A stretch of 23,327 nt of DNA. Source: Aigarchaeota archaeon. GTDB taxonomy: Archaea; Thermoproteota; Nitrososphaeria_A; Caldarchaeales; Wolframiiraptoraceae. The translations under genes and the position numbers were made by a program. Under the pieces are notes generated by a model. It did not search any database, was not told the DNA's origin, and saw nothing but the letters and a program-made list of their open reading frames with translations. The DNA lies in contig JANXDQ010000004.1 in assembly GCA_025059415.1 (NCBI GenBank), positions 21,228-44,554 on the forward strand. Reading direction: 5' to 3'. Shown one piece after another: positions 7,671-15,274 of this stretch; the stretch's first letter is position 1; each line of letters opens with the position of its first letter.

Positions 7671-8944
7671 GTCTCATCCCCCAACCTTATCACCGGCGAG
7701 AATAACTCCACATCTACCGCTTCGCCTTCCTCGTAACCCTCGACTTCCTCGGGGATTACTAGAAGTCCATTCCCGAGTGTGAGCGTCGAGAGGACTCCCG
7801 AGCCGGTGAGCCTTAAGGGCTCTATGATGATTTCGCCACCCCTCGCCTCCAAGACCCTGACCCTAATAAAGCTCCTTATTCCCGGGGGCGAGGCAACTCT
7901 CCTCACGAGCCTTCCACGGATCCTGGGGGCGGGATCAAATCTGCACCCGGTCATATGCTCGATTGCGGGGATCACTAGTTTCCAGAACTGTATCAGTGAC
8001 GCGACTGGGAAGCCGGAGAGCATGTAGACGGGTTTACCGTCGATGACAGCTAAGCCCGCTGTTTTTCCGGGCCTAATAGCTAGGCCGTGCACAACCACTT
8101 CGCCGATCTTTGAAACGGCCTCTGGGACGAGGTCGCGAGCGCCAATACTCGTCCCCCCAGTAACGATAACCAGATCACATCCCCTCACGCCCTCAATCAT
8201 CTTTGCCAAGATCTCGTCTGGGTCGTCCCGCGAGGTCCCCAGGTCGACTACGCTGCATCCAAGAGATCTCAACGCTGAAGCGAGCATGGGTTTCGTGCTG
8301 TTATAGATTTGGCCTGGCCGGAGCCCCTCCCCAGGCTCCACGAGCTCGTTCCCCGTTGATAGAAGCGCCGCCCTCGGCTTTCGGAGAACCTTCAGCTCCC
8401 TCATACCGAAGGTCGCGGCCACTCCGATGTGCCATGGCTTAATGAGTTCGCCCCGATGGATTATCGCCTCTCCTGCCTTGAAGTCCTCTCCCTTCTTTGA
8501 AATATTCTGCCCCGGGTAAACCTCGCCGTGGACTTCGATTTCGCCGCCCCTCCTCTCAGCTTCCTCGGCCGGGATTACGGCCGTTGCACCGCGTGGAATA
8601 GGCGCACCTGTTAGGACCTCGACAGCCTCTCCCCTCCCCATTTCGGGTATCTTGGATGGATCCATTCCCGCTTCGATCTCCGCTACCACCCTTAGCTTGA
8701 TGGGGTTCGTCGGGGAAGCGCCAAAAGTATCCTCGGCGATCACCGCGTATCCATCGACGGCGCTCCGTCCATAGGGCGGATAGTCCCAGGGCGCATAGAG
8801 GTCTTCGCCGCAGATCCTTCCACATGCCGACTGCAGGCTTACATACTCGGAATCCGCGATCCTATGCGTAACTTTCCTCCTCAGCCTTTCTAGGGCCTCA
8901 TCAAGCCTCACGAGCTCCCTGAACCCACGCATCCGCTCCCGCAT
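7667..8944 (-). CDS. moeA: Molybdopterin molybdenumtransferase MoeA (stand-alone paralogue)
   Basis: A 425-residue MoeA covering the full family length: PPYGRSAVDGYAV near residues 55-67, a TGGTSIGARD loop in the MogA-like domain and LSGFPVAS before the C-terminal domain. It should catalyse metal insertion into adenylylated molybdopterin for the W/Mo enzymes, including the AOR two genes downstream. ATG 8944 and ATG 8932 are both possible. The second is preceded by GGGAG, and neither has a clear advantage. A TATA-like AAGAATTAATC at 8991-8981 on the minus strand would give a leader of 16 or 28 bases. Overlap with the next gene by GTGA marks an operon moeA - moeA::PBP - AOR. Why two MoeA proteins are kept (Mo versus W, or two steps) is not settled by the sequence. 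Confidence 0.92.
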   Translation of the reverse strand: MRERMRGFRELVRLDEALERLRRKVTHRIADSEYVSLQSACGRICGEDLYAPWDYPPYGRSAVDGYAVIAEDTFGASPTNPIKLRVVAEIEAGMDPSKIPEMGRGEAVEVLTGAPIPRGATAVIPAEEAERRGGEIEVHGEVYPGQNISKKGEDFKAGEAIIHRGELIKPWHIGVAATFGMRELKVLRKPRAALLSTGNELVEPGEGLRPGQIYNSTKPMLASALRSLGCSVVDLGTSRDDPDEILAKMIEGVRGCDLVIVTGGTSIGARDLVPEAVSKIGEVVVHGLAIRPGKTAGLAVIDGKPVYMLSGFPVASLIQFWKLVIPAIEHMTGCRFDPAPRIRGRLVRRVASPPGIRSFIRVRVLEARGGEIIIEPLRLTGSGVLSTLTLGNGLLVIPEEVEGYEEGEAVDVELFSPVIRLGDET

Positions 8945-9063
8945 CCTTAACCAAGTCTATTTCCCCGGGGGAGGATAAGAGATTAATTCTTCTACAAGCC
9001 GGCTCCGCGCTCAATGGCTAAATGACGGTTAAATAGGTCGTTAAGTGGTGAAATTTCAACATT

Positions 9064-10083
9064 TTGACGAATTTTCCGTTAAAAAGACAAATACAAGCGA
9101 GGCCCACTCCTACGTTCAAGATGAAAGGCCTCGTTGAGGAATTCGACCCCGAAAGGGTTGCCCTGATTAGGGAGCCCATGGATGAGAGGCGCCTCGCCAT
9201 CTTCAGGGTCCAGGGAATGGTCTTGAAGACGATGGCGGACATACTCCTTAGTAAAGGCTTCTATTGGTTCCTACCCGTAATCCTCTCCAGGGCCACGGAC
9301 CCCCTCTGGCCGGATCCGGATTTCAGCATCGAGAAACGGATAGAAGTTGAGATCTATGGGAAAACCGTGCGGGCGATGCAGAGCATGATCGTTCACAAAC
9401 GGGTCCTGGTCTCCCTCGGTCCGGAGAAATTCTTCATACTCTCCCCGAACATCCGTATTGAGAGGAGTGAGAGGGCGAAAACCGGAAAACACCTATACGA
9501 GTTCACGCAGCTCGAGATCGAAGTAGCCTACGCGAAGATGCAGGAAATATTCAAGATCTACGAGGAACTCATAACAAAGTCGATAGACGCGGTCCGGAAA
9601 ACCATGAAGGATGAACTGGAAATTTTGAAGAGAGATCTCCATAACCCCGAAATACCCTTCAAAATATACAAGAGGAGTGTGCTTGAGGAGAAATATGGAA
9701 ATAATTGGCAGGAGAAGATAGCATCGGAATCCAAGGACCCCGTCTGGGTAACCGATATTCCGAGGGAATTCTACGATTACGAGGACGAGGAGACCGGGGA
9801 GTGGAGGAACTTCGACCTGATCCTGCCTGAGGGCTACGGCGAAGTGATCTCTGGGGCGGAGAGGGAATATGAGTACGAGAAGATCCTCAAGAAGCTTAAA
9901 AGAGATAAGATAGACGTGAAACAGTATCAGATATTGCTCGACCTGTCCCGTGATGGTAAGCTAAAGCCATCCGCCGGAGCGGGGCTCGGAGTTGAACGCT
10001 TCATAGCATACCTCGTGGGGGCAAAACACGTCGCGGAGGTACAGCCCTTCCCGAGAATACCGGGAATAGTCCCCGAAATCTAG
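9064..10083 (+). CDS. Archaeal asparagine synthetase related to AsnRS/AspRS
   Basis: A class II aminoacyl-tRNA synthetase catalytic core with no anticodon-binding domain. It matches the archaeal asparagine synthetase described from Pyrococcus abyssi, which makes asparagine from aspartate and ammonia with ATP. Recognisable blocks are WFLPVILS..TDPLWPDPD near the N-terminus, FTQLEIE (motif 2 region), DIPREFYD, and the motif 3 region GAGLGVERF followed by the family ending AEVQPFPRIPGI. The first possible start is TTG 9064. ATG 9121 is better, because it removes a basic tail not present in relatives and lies about 28 bases after an AAATACAA box. It then has 321 residues, against about 294 in P. 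abyssi; the extra residues are at the N-terminus and in a central insertion. It diverges from moeA and precedes the THUMP-L14e-Cbf5 group. Confidence 0.88.
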   Translation: MTNFPLKRQIQARPTPTFKMKGLVEEFDPERVALIREPMDERRLAIFRVQGMVLKTMADILLSKGFYWFLPVILSRATDPLWPDPDFSIEKRIEVEIYGKTVRAMQSMIVHKRVLVSLGPEKFFILSPNIRIERSERAKTGKHLYEFTQLEIEVAYAKMQEIFKIYEELITKSIDAVRKTMKDELEILKRDLHNPEIPFKIYKRSVLEEKYGNNWQEKIASESKDPVWVTDIPREFYDYEDEETGEWRNFDLILPEGYGEVISGAEREYEYEKILKKLKRDKIDVKQYQILLDLSRDGKLKPSAGAGLGVERFIAYLVGAKHVAEVQPFPRIPGIVPEI

Positions 10084-10106
10084 GGAAGCGTCTCCGGCAT
10101 AGATTA

Positions 10107-10116
10107 ATTTATATTA
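10107..10116 (+). promoter_or_regulatory. TATA box of the THUMP gene
   Basis: ATTTATATTA centred about 10111, which puts transcription near 10138, within three bases of GTG 10141. This implies a leaderless message. Confidence 0.55.
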
Positions 10117-10140
10117 ACTCACTCGGCATACCTCATTAAT

Positions 10141-10659
10141 GTGAAGAAGTTTAATCTGATAGCCACGACCCCGAGAGGGCAAGAGAATTTAGCGGCAATA
10201 GAACTTGAAGACCTATTGAAATCTCTCGGAGATGAATCGCCAAAGGTTTCTTTGACGAGCGTTGCTGGCCTCCTTACAGCGAACACGAGAATCGATCCAT
10301 TTAAAGTGATAAATGATGTCAGGAAGATAATTGAGGAGGAGCCTTGGAGAATTGTAAACCTGAGAAGGCTGATACCGATAGAGGAGGTTGTTGAATCGAC
10401 TATCGAGGAGATCTCCAGGGCCGTTCAAAGGCTCTCCTCCAAGATCCCGGAAGACGCAACCTTCAGGATAACGATCGAGAAGAGGCACACCTCGCTCTCG
10501 AGCTCCGAAATAATCGAGGCGGCGGCGAAGAATGTGAACAGGAAAGTTAACCTGAAGAACCCCGACTGGGTAATCCTGATAGAGGTCGTCGGCGCTTTAA
10601 CGGGCATATCCGTGATAAAGCCTGATCAAGTACTGAGCATATCGAAGGCCCAGAGATAA
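10141..10659 (+). CDS. Stand-alone THUMP-domain protein (Tan1-like)
   Basis: A 172-residue protein consisting of a THUMP RNA-binding domain with no catalytic domain. The N-terminal half resembles the ferredoxin-like preamble and the second half (about 95-165) has the THUMP pattern, ending in the beta hairpin IEVVGALTGISVI. The family includes yeast Tan1 and its archaeal relatives, which help RNA acetyltransferases make N4-acetylcytidine in tRNA. In archaea it might serve the same enzyme. It starts with GTG 10141 from its own TATA box. An ATG at 10139 is out of frame. L14e and cbf5 follow on the same strand, each with its own box. The RNA-binding assignment is firm; the partner is inference. 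Confidence 0.82.
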   Translation: MKKFNLIATTPRGQENLAAIELEDLLKSLGDESPKVSLTSVAGLLTANTRIDPFKVINDVRKIIEEEPWRIVNLRRLIPIEEVVESTIEEISRAVQRLSSKIPEDATFRITIEKRHTSLSSSEIIEAAAKNVNRKVNLKNPDWVILIEVVGALTGISVIKPDQVLSISKAQR

Positions 10660-10660
10660 G

Positions 10661-10668
10661 ATAAAATA
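10661..10668 (+). promoter_or_regulatory. TATA box of rpl14e
   Basis: ATAAAATA, centre 10664-10665, is 26-28 bases before ATG 10693. A leaderless start is predicted. Confidence 0.5.
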
Positions 10669-10692
10669 CTCAACCAACATCGTTTTGACGCT

Positions 10693-10986
10693 ATGATCGA
10701 GGAGATCGGGAGAATAGCGGTGAAAGTGGCCGGGCGCGAGGCGGGTAGAAAATGCGTCATAGTCGATGTCCTCGAAAAGAACTTCGTCTTGGTAACCGGT
10801 CCAAGGGAGCTGACGGGGGTGAGGAGAAGGAAAACCAACATAGTGCACCTCGCCTTCACACCGTACAAAATCGAGATACAGAGGAATGCAGGTGATGAGG
10901 ATGTCATGAAGGCGCTTGAGAAAGCTGGGCTGATAGACTACATGAAGCAGAAGGTGGGAGTCGAGCCAAAAGCGATAACCCCCTAA
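10693..10986 (+). CDS. rpl14e: 50S ribosomal protein L14e
   Basis: A 97-residue SH3-like (KOW-fold) ribosomal protein of archaea and eukaryotes, part of the large subunit. Typical features are the opening EEIGRIAVKVAGREAGRKCVIVD, the VTGPRELTGVRRRKTN block rich in arginine and lysine, and HLAFTPYKIEI. Length matches the family. L14e is missing from several archaeal lineages, so its presence is mildly informative about the host. ATG 10693 follows a TATA box at the leaderless distance. It lies 36 bases upstream of cbf5, a conserved archaeal pairing. Confidence 0.95.
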   Translation: MIEEIGRIAVKVAGREAGRKCVIVDVLEKNFVLVTGPRELTGVRRRKTNIVHLAFTPYKIEIQRNAGDEDVMKALEKAGLIDYMKQKVGVEPKAITP

Positions 10987-10992
10987 AAATGG

Positions 10993-10999
10993 TTTTATT
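10993..10999 (+). promoter_or_regulatory. TATA-like box of cbf5
   Basis: TTTTATT, centre 10996, is 27 bases before ATG 11023, so cbf5 could be transcribed independently of rpl14e as a leaderless message. Confidence 0.45.
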
Positions 11000-11022
11000 C
11001 AATAATAATGTCTTAAGACCGG

Positions 11023-12039
11023 ATGATTACCGAGTTCACTAAGCCCCCCTGGGAAGTTGAGCGAAGGTTACTCGTCAGAATCGATGCCGAATCGAATCCC
11101 GAATACGGTGAAGATCCATACGAGAGGCCTATAGAGAAGCTCATCAAGACGTGCGTCCTGAATATTGATAAGCCGCGTGGGCCGACGAGCCACGAAATAG
11201 CTCACATCGTGAAGGATCTGCTTAATGCGGAACGCGCAGGCCATGGTGGAACACTCGATCCCGCGGTCTCAGGAGTTCTCCCGATACTCGTAAACGATGC
11301 GACTAAGTGCGCCGGCGCGGTGATGAAGGGTGGAAAAGAATACGTCTGCCTCATGAGGCTTCATGGGGATGTATCGGATGATCTATTGGAGGAGGCTATA
11401 AGATTTTTCACGGGCGACATCTACCAAGTTCCGCCAGTTAGATCGAGCGTGGCCAGGACGCTGAGAATCAGGACTATCTACAGGATACAGCTCCTCGAAA
11501 GAGAAGGCAGAAACGTGCTCATGAAAGTGGCGTGTTCAGGCGGGACATATATCCGAAAACTGTGCCACGACATGGGATTATATCTTGGATGCGGGGCCCA
11601 CATGCAGGAACTGCGGAGGATTAGGGCTGGGCCATTCTCGGAATCTGATTCCCATACGTTAATAGACCTCTACAGCGCTTTGAAGGATTATTGGGAGCAG
11701 GGGGATGAGGAGCCGCTTCGAGGATTATTAAGACCTGTCGAGGAGGCTGTAAAACATCTTCCAAAGATCTATCTATTGGACACCGCGGTCGATGCCATCT
11801 GTCACGGAGCAAACCTCGCGGTCACCGGTGTAGCGAGACTCGAGGACTCCATTAAAGGGGGGGACGTGGTGGCCATGATGACTTTGAAGGGGGAGCTAGT
11901 AGCGCTCGGCAAAAGCAGGATGGATGCCGAAGAGATGCTCGAAGGAGATCGCGGAATCGCGGTTGATGTGGAGCGGGTTATAATGCCCCGCGGAACATAT
12001 CCACCTATATGGAAGGGTGGTAGAAGGAAGGTGGAATAG
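11023..12039 (+). CDS. cbf5: H/ACA RNP pseudouridine synthase Cbf5
   Basis: The catalytic subunit of archaeal H/ACA ribonucleoprotein, which turns uridine into pseudouridine in rRNA under guide RNA control with Nop10, Gar1 and L7Ae, and can make Psi55 in tRNA. The 338 residues match archaeal Cbf5. After a short N-terminal arm, the catalytic core holds NIDKPRGPTSHEIA at 47-60 and GHGGTLDPAVSG at 73-84, with Asp79 as the catalytic aspartate. A GGTYIRKLCHD block follows, then a C-terminal PUA domain (about 250-330) ending MPRGTYPPIWKGG. Its stop is only five bases from the stop of the convergent M20 gene. It forms an RNA-function group with L14e and the THUMP protein. Confidence 0.96.
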   Translation: MITEFTKPPWEVERRLLVRIDAESNPEYGEDPYERPIEKLIKTCVLNIDKPRGPTSHEIAHIVKDLLNAERAGHGGTLDPAVSGVLPILVNDATKCAGAVMKGGKEYVCLMRLHGDVSDDLLEEAIRFFTGDIYQVPPVRSSVARTLRIRTIYRIQLLEREGRNVLMKVACSGGTYIRKLCHDMGLYLGCGAHMQELRRIRAGPFSESDSHTLIDLYSALKDYWEQGDEEPLRGLLRPVEEAVKHLPKIYLLDTAVDAICHGANLAVTGVARLEDSIKGGDVVAMMTLKGELVALGKSRMDAEEMLEGDRGIAVDVERVIMPRGTYPPIWKGGRRKVE

Positions 12040-12044
12040 GGGAC

Positions 12045-13277
12045 CTAGATGATTAACGAGAGTAAGGCGAGGGCTTCCGCATCCCGACGGATGTTCTCTA
12101 TCCTGCAGTATTCGTTGGGTTTATGAGCCATCACATCTGACGTCGACCAGGCCACGGCGGGAATACCCCTGGCCCTGAGAAGCGCCGCACACGTCCCACC
12201 CCCTATCCCGATGATCTTCGCATCAATCCCCCTCATTAATCTCAGGACTTCGGAGAGTTTTTTAACCACATTTTCACCAGGAGACGTGGGCGGAGGGGCC
12301 TCCCACCTCATAACCTCCTCCACATCAATCTTCACCCCATACGCTGACTCAAATTCCTTGCATAGATCTTTCACGGCCGACGAAACCTCGTCCAGAAAAT
12401 ATCTGGGGAGTATCCTGCAGTCAAAGTAAAAGACATCTGTCCCGGGGATCGTGTTCACATTATCAACATTCGGCTCCTTTTTCGTCGGCTCGAAAGTCGA
12501 CCTAGGAGGGATGTACAATTCATCTAGTTCGCCGAACCTCTCATGCAACATGTTGTCCAAGGCCAGGAGTAAGCGCGCCCCAAACCTGTGAGCATTTATT
12601 CCCTGGTGAGGGAACGCGGCGTGGGCTTGGGCTCCACGCACGGTGAATTTGAGCCAAAGCATGTGCTTCTCGGCTACCTCTATCTCAGACCCGTCGGGCG
12701 AGCCGTAATCGAGGACCACAGCTTCATCCCCCTCTTTGAAGAATCCTTTGTTGACGAGATGCTCTAGCCCATACTTGCTGCCGGCTTCTTCATCGGAGAC
12801 GAAGGCCAACCCGAGGTTGGTCCGGGGCCTCAACCCCAGCTCCGCGATCGTTCTGACCGCCAATAGGATGGAGGCTATCGCCTGGCCGTCGTCCTCGGCC
12901 CCCCTAGCATATATTTTACCATCCCTCATCACGGGCACGAAGGGATCCGTTTCCCACAGCCCTAAATCTCCCTCGGGGACGGTATCCATGTGCGCTATCA
13001 ACCATAAAGTTCTCTTCTCATCTTCACCCTCAACTATCGAGATTATGTTGGGTCTAACGCCCTCCTCAACTCTATTATCAGCGACGTCCACCCTTGTGAT
13101 ATTCTTGACCCCGAACTCCCTAAGCACGGACTGCAATTTCTCAGCTCTCTTAAATTCTCCACATCCACCCGAGGATGGATTTACAGCCGGGATCTTAAGG
13201 ACCTCAATGTATGCTTCGACGACATCTTGCAGAATTCGATCCGATGCTTTCCTGATTCTCCTTATGAGTTCCTCCAC
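12045..13277 (-). CDS. M20-family metallo-hydrolase (dipeptidase / ArgE-DapE type)
   Basis: A zinc amidohydrolase of 410 residues that should cleave a dipeptide, acyl-amino acid or similar amide in the cytoplasm. The di-zinc ligands and catalytic residues are all present: His96 and Asp98 (AHMDT), Asp129 (GAEDDGQ), Glu163-Glu164 (SDEEAG), Asp190 and His385 (MAHKPN). The insertion domain for dimerisation lies at about 200-310. Substrate within the family (ArgE, DapE, carnosinase, succinyl-diaminopimelate) cannot be chosen from sequence. GTG 13277 is about 27 bases from a TATA box, so it is probably leaderless and separately transcribed. It directly follows the peptide ABC transporter on the same strand, which suggests that it processes what the transporter brings in. 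Confidence 0.87.
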   Translation of the reverse strand: MEELIRRIRKASDRILQDVVEAYIEVLKIPAVNPSSGGCGEFKRAEKLQSVLREFGVKNITRVDVADNRVEEGVRPNIISIVEGEDEKRTLWLIAHMDTVPEGDLGLWETDPFVPVMRDGKIYARGAEDDGQAIASILLAVRTIAELGLRPRTNLGLAFVSDEEAGSKYGLEHLVNKGFFKEGDEAVVLDYGSPDGSEIEVAEKHMLWLKFTVRGAQAHAAFPHQGINAHRFGARLLLALDNMLHERFGELDELYIPPRSTFEPTKKEPNVDNVNTIPGTDVFYFDCRILPRYFLDEVSSAVKDLCKEFESAYGVKIDVEEVMRWEAPPPTSPGENVVKKLSEVLRLMRGIDAKIIGIGGGTCAALLRARGIPAVAWSTSDVMAHKPNEYCRIENIRRDAEALALLSLII

Positions 13278-13300
13278 AATGGGTTGTACTATGTAGATGT

Positions 13301-13308
13301 ATTAAAAA
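13301..13308 (-). promoter_or_regulatory. TATA box of the M20 gene, overlapping dppF terminator region
   Basis: TTTTTAAT on the minus strand, centre about 13304, is 27 bases before GTG 13277. The preceding T tracts (13320-13316 and 13312-13304, minus strand), just after the dppF stop, could end the transporter transcript. The 51-base gap thus seems to hold a terminator and a promoter together. Confidence 0.5.
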
Positions 13309-13328
13309 TTTTTTGAAAAAGTCTCACA

Positions 13329-14303
13329 CTATTTCCGCACATAAAGCCAACATGAAACTAGGTGGCCCTCATCGACTTGAGTTTCTAGAGGGGTTTTTTC
13401 TTTACAAAGAGGCATTGCGGACGGACATCTCGTGTGAAACCTGCACCCCTGGGGAGGGTTAACGGGGCTGGGCGGCTCCCCTCGGGGGATCGTCTTTTTC
13501 TCAGATTTCCTTGAATAAATATCCGGAACCGAAGAGAGAAGGATTTGCGTATATGGGTGGTGTGGTTCTTCGAATATTTTTTCAGTAGGCCCCTCTTCCA
13601 TGATTTTCCCGAGGTAGATTACCATGGTTCTATCGCTAATGTATTTGACTATAGATAGATCGTGGGTGATCATGAGGTATGAAAGCCCCAGCTTCTCCTT
13701 AAGCTCGGATAAAAGATTCAATATCTGAGCTTGAACGCTGACATCCAAAGCACTAGTTGGTTCATCAAGTATCACTAATTTTGGTTCTAGGGCGATTGCT
13801 CTGGCTATCGCAATCCTTTGAGCCTGTCCTCCGCTTAGCTCATGAGGGAACTTATACATGAAGGAGGAGTCAAGTCCGATAATTTCCAGCAATCTCGTAA
13901 CGCGTTCCTCAATCTCCTTCCTGGTAAGCTTCATGTGAGCCATGAGAGGTTCGGATAGTATTTCATTAACCCTCATTCTAGGATCTAGCGATAAGAATGG
14001 ATTTTGAAATACAGCTTGAACCATCCTTCTATATTCCTTCAACTTTCTACCAGAAATCTTTGTGATATCCGATTCACCAAAAATGATTTGTCCAGAAGTC
14101 GGCTCTTCTAGCAGTAGAATGTTCTTAGCTATGGTGGTTTTACCCGAGCCCGACTCTCCAACCAGGCTTAATACCTCGCCGTCCTTAACTTCAAATGTGA
14201 CGCCATCAACTGCCTTGATATATCCGACTATCTTCCCGAATAACCCAGCTTTTATCGGAAAATACTTCCTCAGATCCAACACCCGTAGAAGTGGCATCTT
14301 CAT
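13329..14303 (-). CDS. dppF: Peptide ABC transporter ATPase, DppF/OppF type
   Basis: One of two nucleotide-binding subunits powering a dipeptide/oligopeptide importer at the inner face of the membrane. Numbered from ATG 14303, Walker A is at 49-57 (GESGSGKTT), the signature LSGGQ at 156-160, the Walker B glutamate is Glu181 and the switch histidine His214. The C-terminal oligopeptide-type domain has four cysteines (287, 293, 300, 318) in the pattern C-x5-C-x6-C-x17-C. I chose ATG 14303 because it overlaps the dppD stop as ATGA and follows GGGGGATGAG. The open frame extends to ATG 14330 but would overlap dppD by 31 bases. It is the last gene of the dppABCDF operon, with a T-rich tract after the stop. 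Confidence 0.92.
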   Translation of the reverse strand: MKMPLLRVLDLRKYFPIKAGLFGKIVGYIKAVDGVTFEVKDGEVLSLVGESGSGKTTIAKNILLLEEPTSGQIIFGESDITKISGRKLKEYRRMVQAVFQNPFLSLDPRMRVNEILSEPLMAHMKLTRKEIEERVTRLLEIIGLDSSFMYKFPHELSGGQAQRIAIARAIALEPKLVILDEPTSALDVSVQAQILNLLSELKEKLGLSYLMITHDLSIVKYISDRTMVIYLGKIMEEGPTEKIFEEPHHPYTQILLSSVPDIYSRKSEKKTIPRGEPPSPVNPPQGCRFHTRCPSAMPLCKEKTPLETQVDEGHLVSCWLYVRK

Positions 14304-15274
14304 CTCATCCCCCTGGAATAAAGGTGACAAGCAACAGTATGATTTTCATAGACTTGGACCATTGAGGGTTTTATCATTCTGCACTTTTGTATGGCCTCGC
14401 TACATCTTCCATAGAATACGCACCCGCTAGGGGGGTTCCTCAGATCGGGCATAATTCCAGGTATATGTTTCAGTTTTGAGTATCTGATGCTTGTTCTGGG
14501 TATGCATTCAAGCAACCCCTTGGTGTATGGATGTAGAGGGTTTCTGATAAGTTCATTTGATGAAGCTTCTTCAACTATCTCTCCGCAATACATGACGATT
14601 ATTCTCCCCCCCATCTCTGCGGCGATCCCCAAATTGTGGGTTATTAGAAGTATGGATAGACCGAAGTCATTCTTTAGATTTAGCAGCAACTCAAGTATTT
14701 GAGCCTGAAGTGTTACATCAAGCATTGTCGTAGGCTCGTCCGCTATAAGCAACTTAGGATTAACGGATAGAGCGGTAGCTATTACGGCCCTTTGCAACAT
14801 CCCCCCACTTAGCTCATGTGGATATGACCTCAGCATCCTCTCCGGATCCGGAAGCCCCACTCTTCTTAGCATTCTCAAAGCTAGATCTTTAATCGCATTA
14901 GGATTATGTACTTTCAAATGAGTTTTTATCACATCCGACATTATTTCACCTATCGTGAATAGTGGGTTAATCGAAGCCGCTGGATCTTGGAAGATCATCA
15001 TTATTTCCTTTTTTGAACATGTTCTTGCTCTCTGATTTATCAGATCGTGATCTTGAAAAATTATCTTACCACCGCGGATTATGGCGTTCTCCGGAAGAGC
15101 TCCTGCAATCGCTAATCCTATTGTTGATTTGCCGGAGCCGGATTCGCCTACTAAACAGACTATCTCCCCTTCATTTATGTCGAATGAGGCGTTTCTCACG
15201 GCCTTTATTGTGCCCTCTTGAACTACGTATTCTATGCTCAGGTTTTCAATTCGTAATAACGGCTCACTCATCAT
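14300..15274 (-). CDS. dppD: Peptide ABC transporter ATPase, DppD/OppD type
   Basis: The second nucleotide-binding subunit of the importer, 324 residues. Walker A GESGSGKST is at 43-51, the Q-loop glutamine is Gln96 (FQDPAASINP), the signature LSGGM at 155-159, Walker B ends in Glu180 (LLIADEPT) and the H-loop histidine is His213. The C-terminal domain carries four cysteines (285, 291, 298, 316) with the same spacing as in DppF. In mycobacterial Opp/Dpp importers such a motif has been seen holding an iron-sulfur cluster. ATG 15274 overlaps the dppC stop (ATGA). A second ATG follows immediately. It shares subunit-specific differences with OppD-type proteins, such as LSGGM in place of LSGGQ. 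Confidence 0.92.
   Translation of the reverse strand: MMSEPLLRIENLSIEYVVQEGTIKAVRNASFDINEGEIVCLVGESGSGKSTIGLAIAGALPENAIIRGGKIIFQDHDLINQRARTCSKKEIMMIFQDPAASINPLFTIGEIMSDVIKTHLKVHNPNAIKDLALRMLRRVGLPDPERMLRSYPHELSGGMLQRAVIATALSVNPKLLIADEPTTMLDVTLQAQILELLLNLKNDFGLSILLITHNLGIAAEMGGRIIVMYCGEIVEEASSNELIRNPLHPYTKGLLECIPRTSIRYSKLKHIPGIMPDLRNPPSGCVFYGRCSEAIQKCRMIKPSMVQVYENHTVACHLYSRGMR

Noticed and set aside
8043..8442. Overlapping plus-strand open frames opposite moeA
   Set aside because: They are shadows of the GC-rich moeA coding strand. The moeA motifs DGYAV and TGGTSIGARD lie on the minus strand.
11023..12039. Cbf5 as a bacterial-type TruB
   Set aside because: The length, the N-terminal arm, the PUA domain and the L14e neighbour fit archaeal Cbf5.
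12736..13296. A 186-codon open frame on the plus strand
   Set aside because: It is antisense to the M20 hydrolase, which keeps all its metal ligands. The plus translation is serine- and proline-rich low-information sequence with no ribosome binding site.
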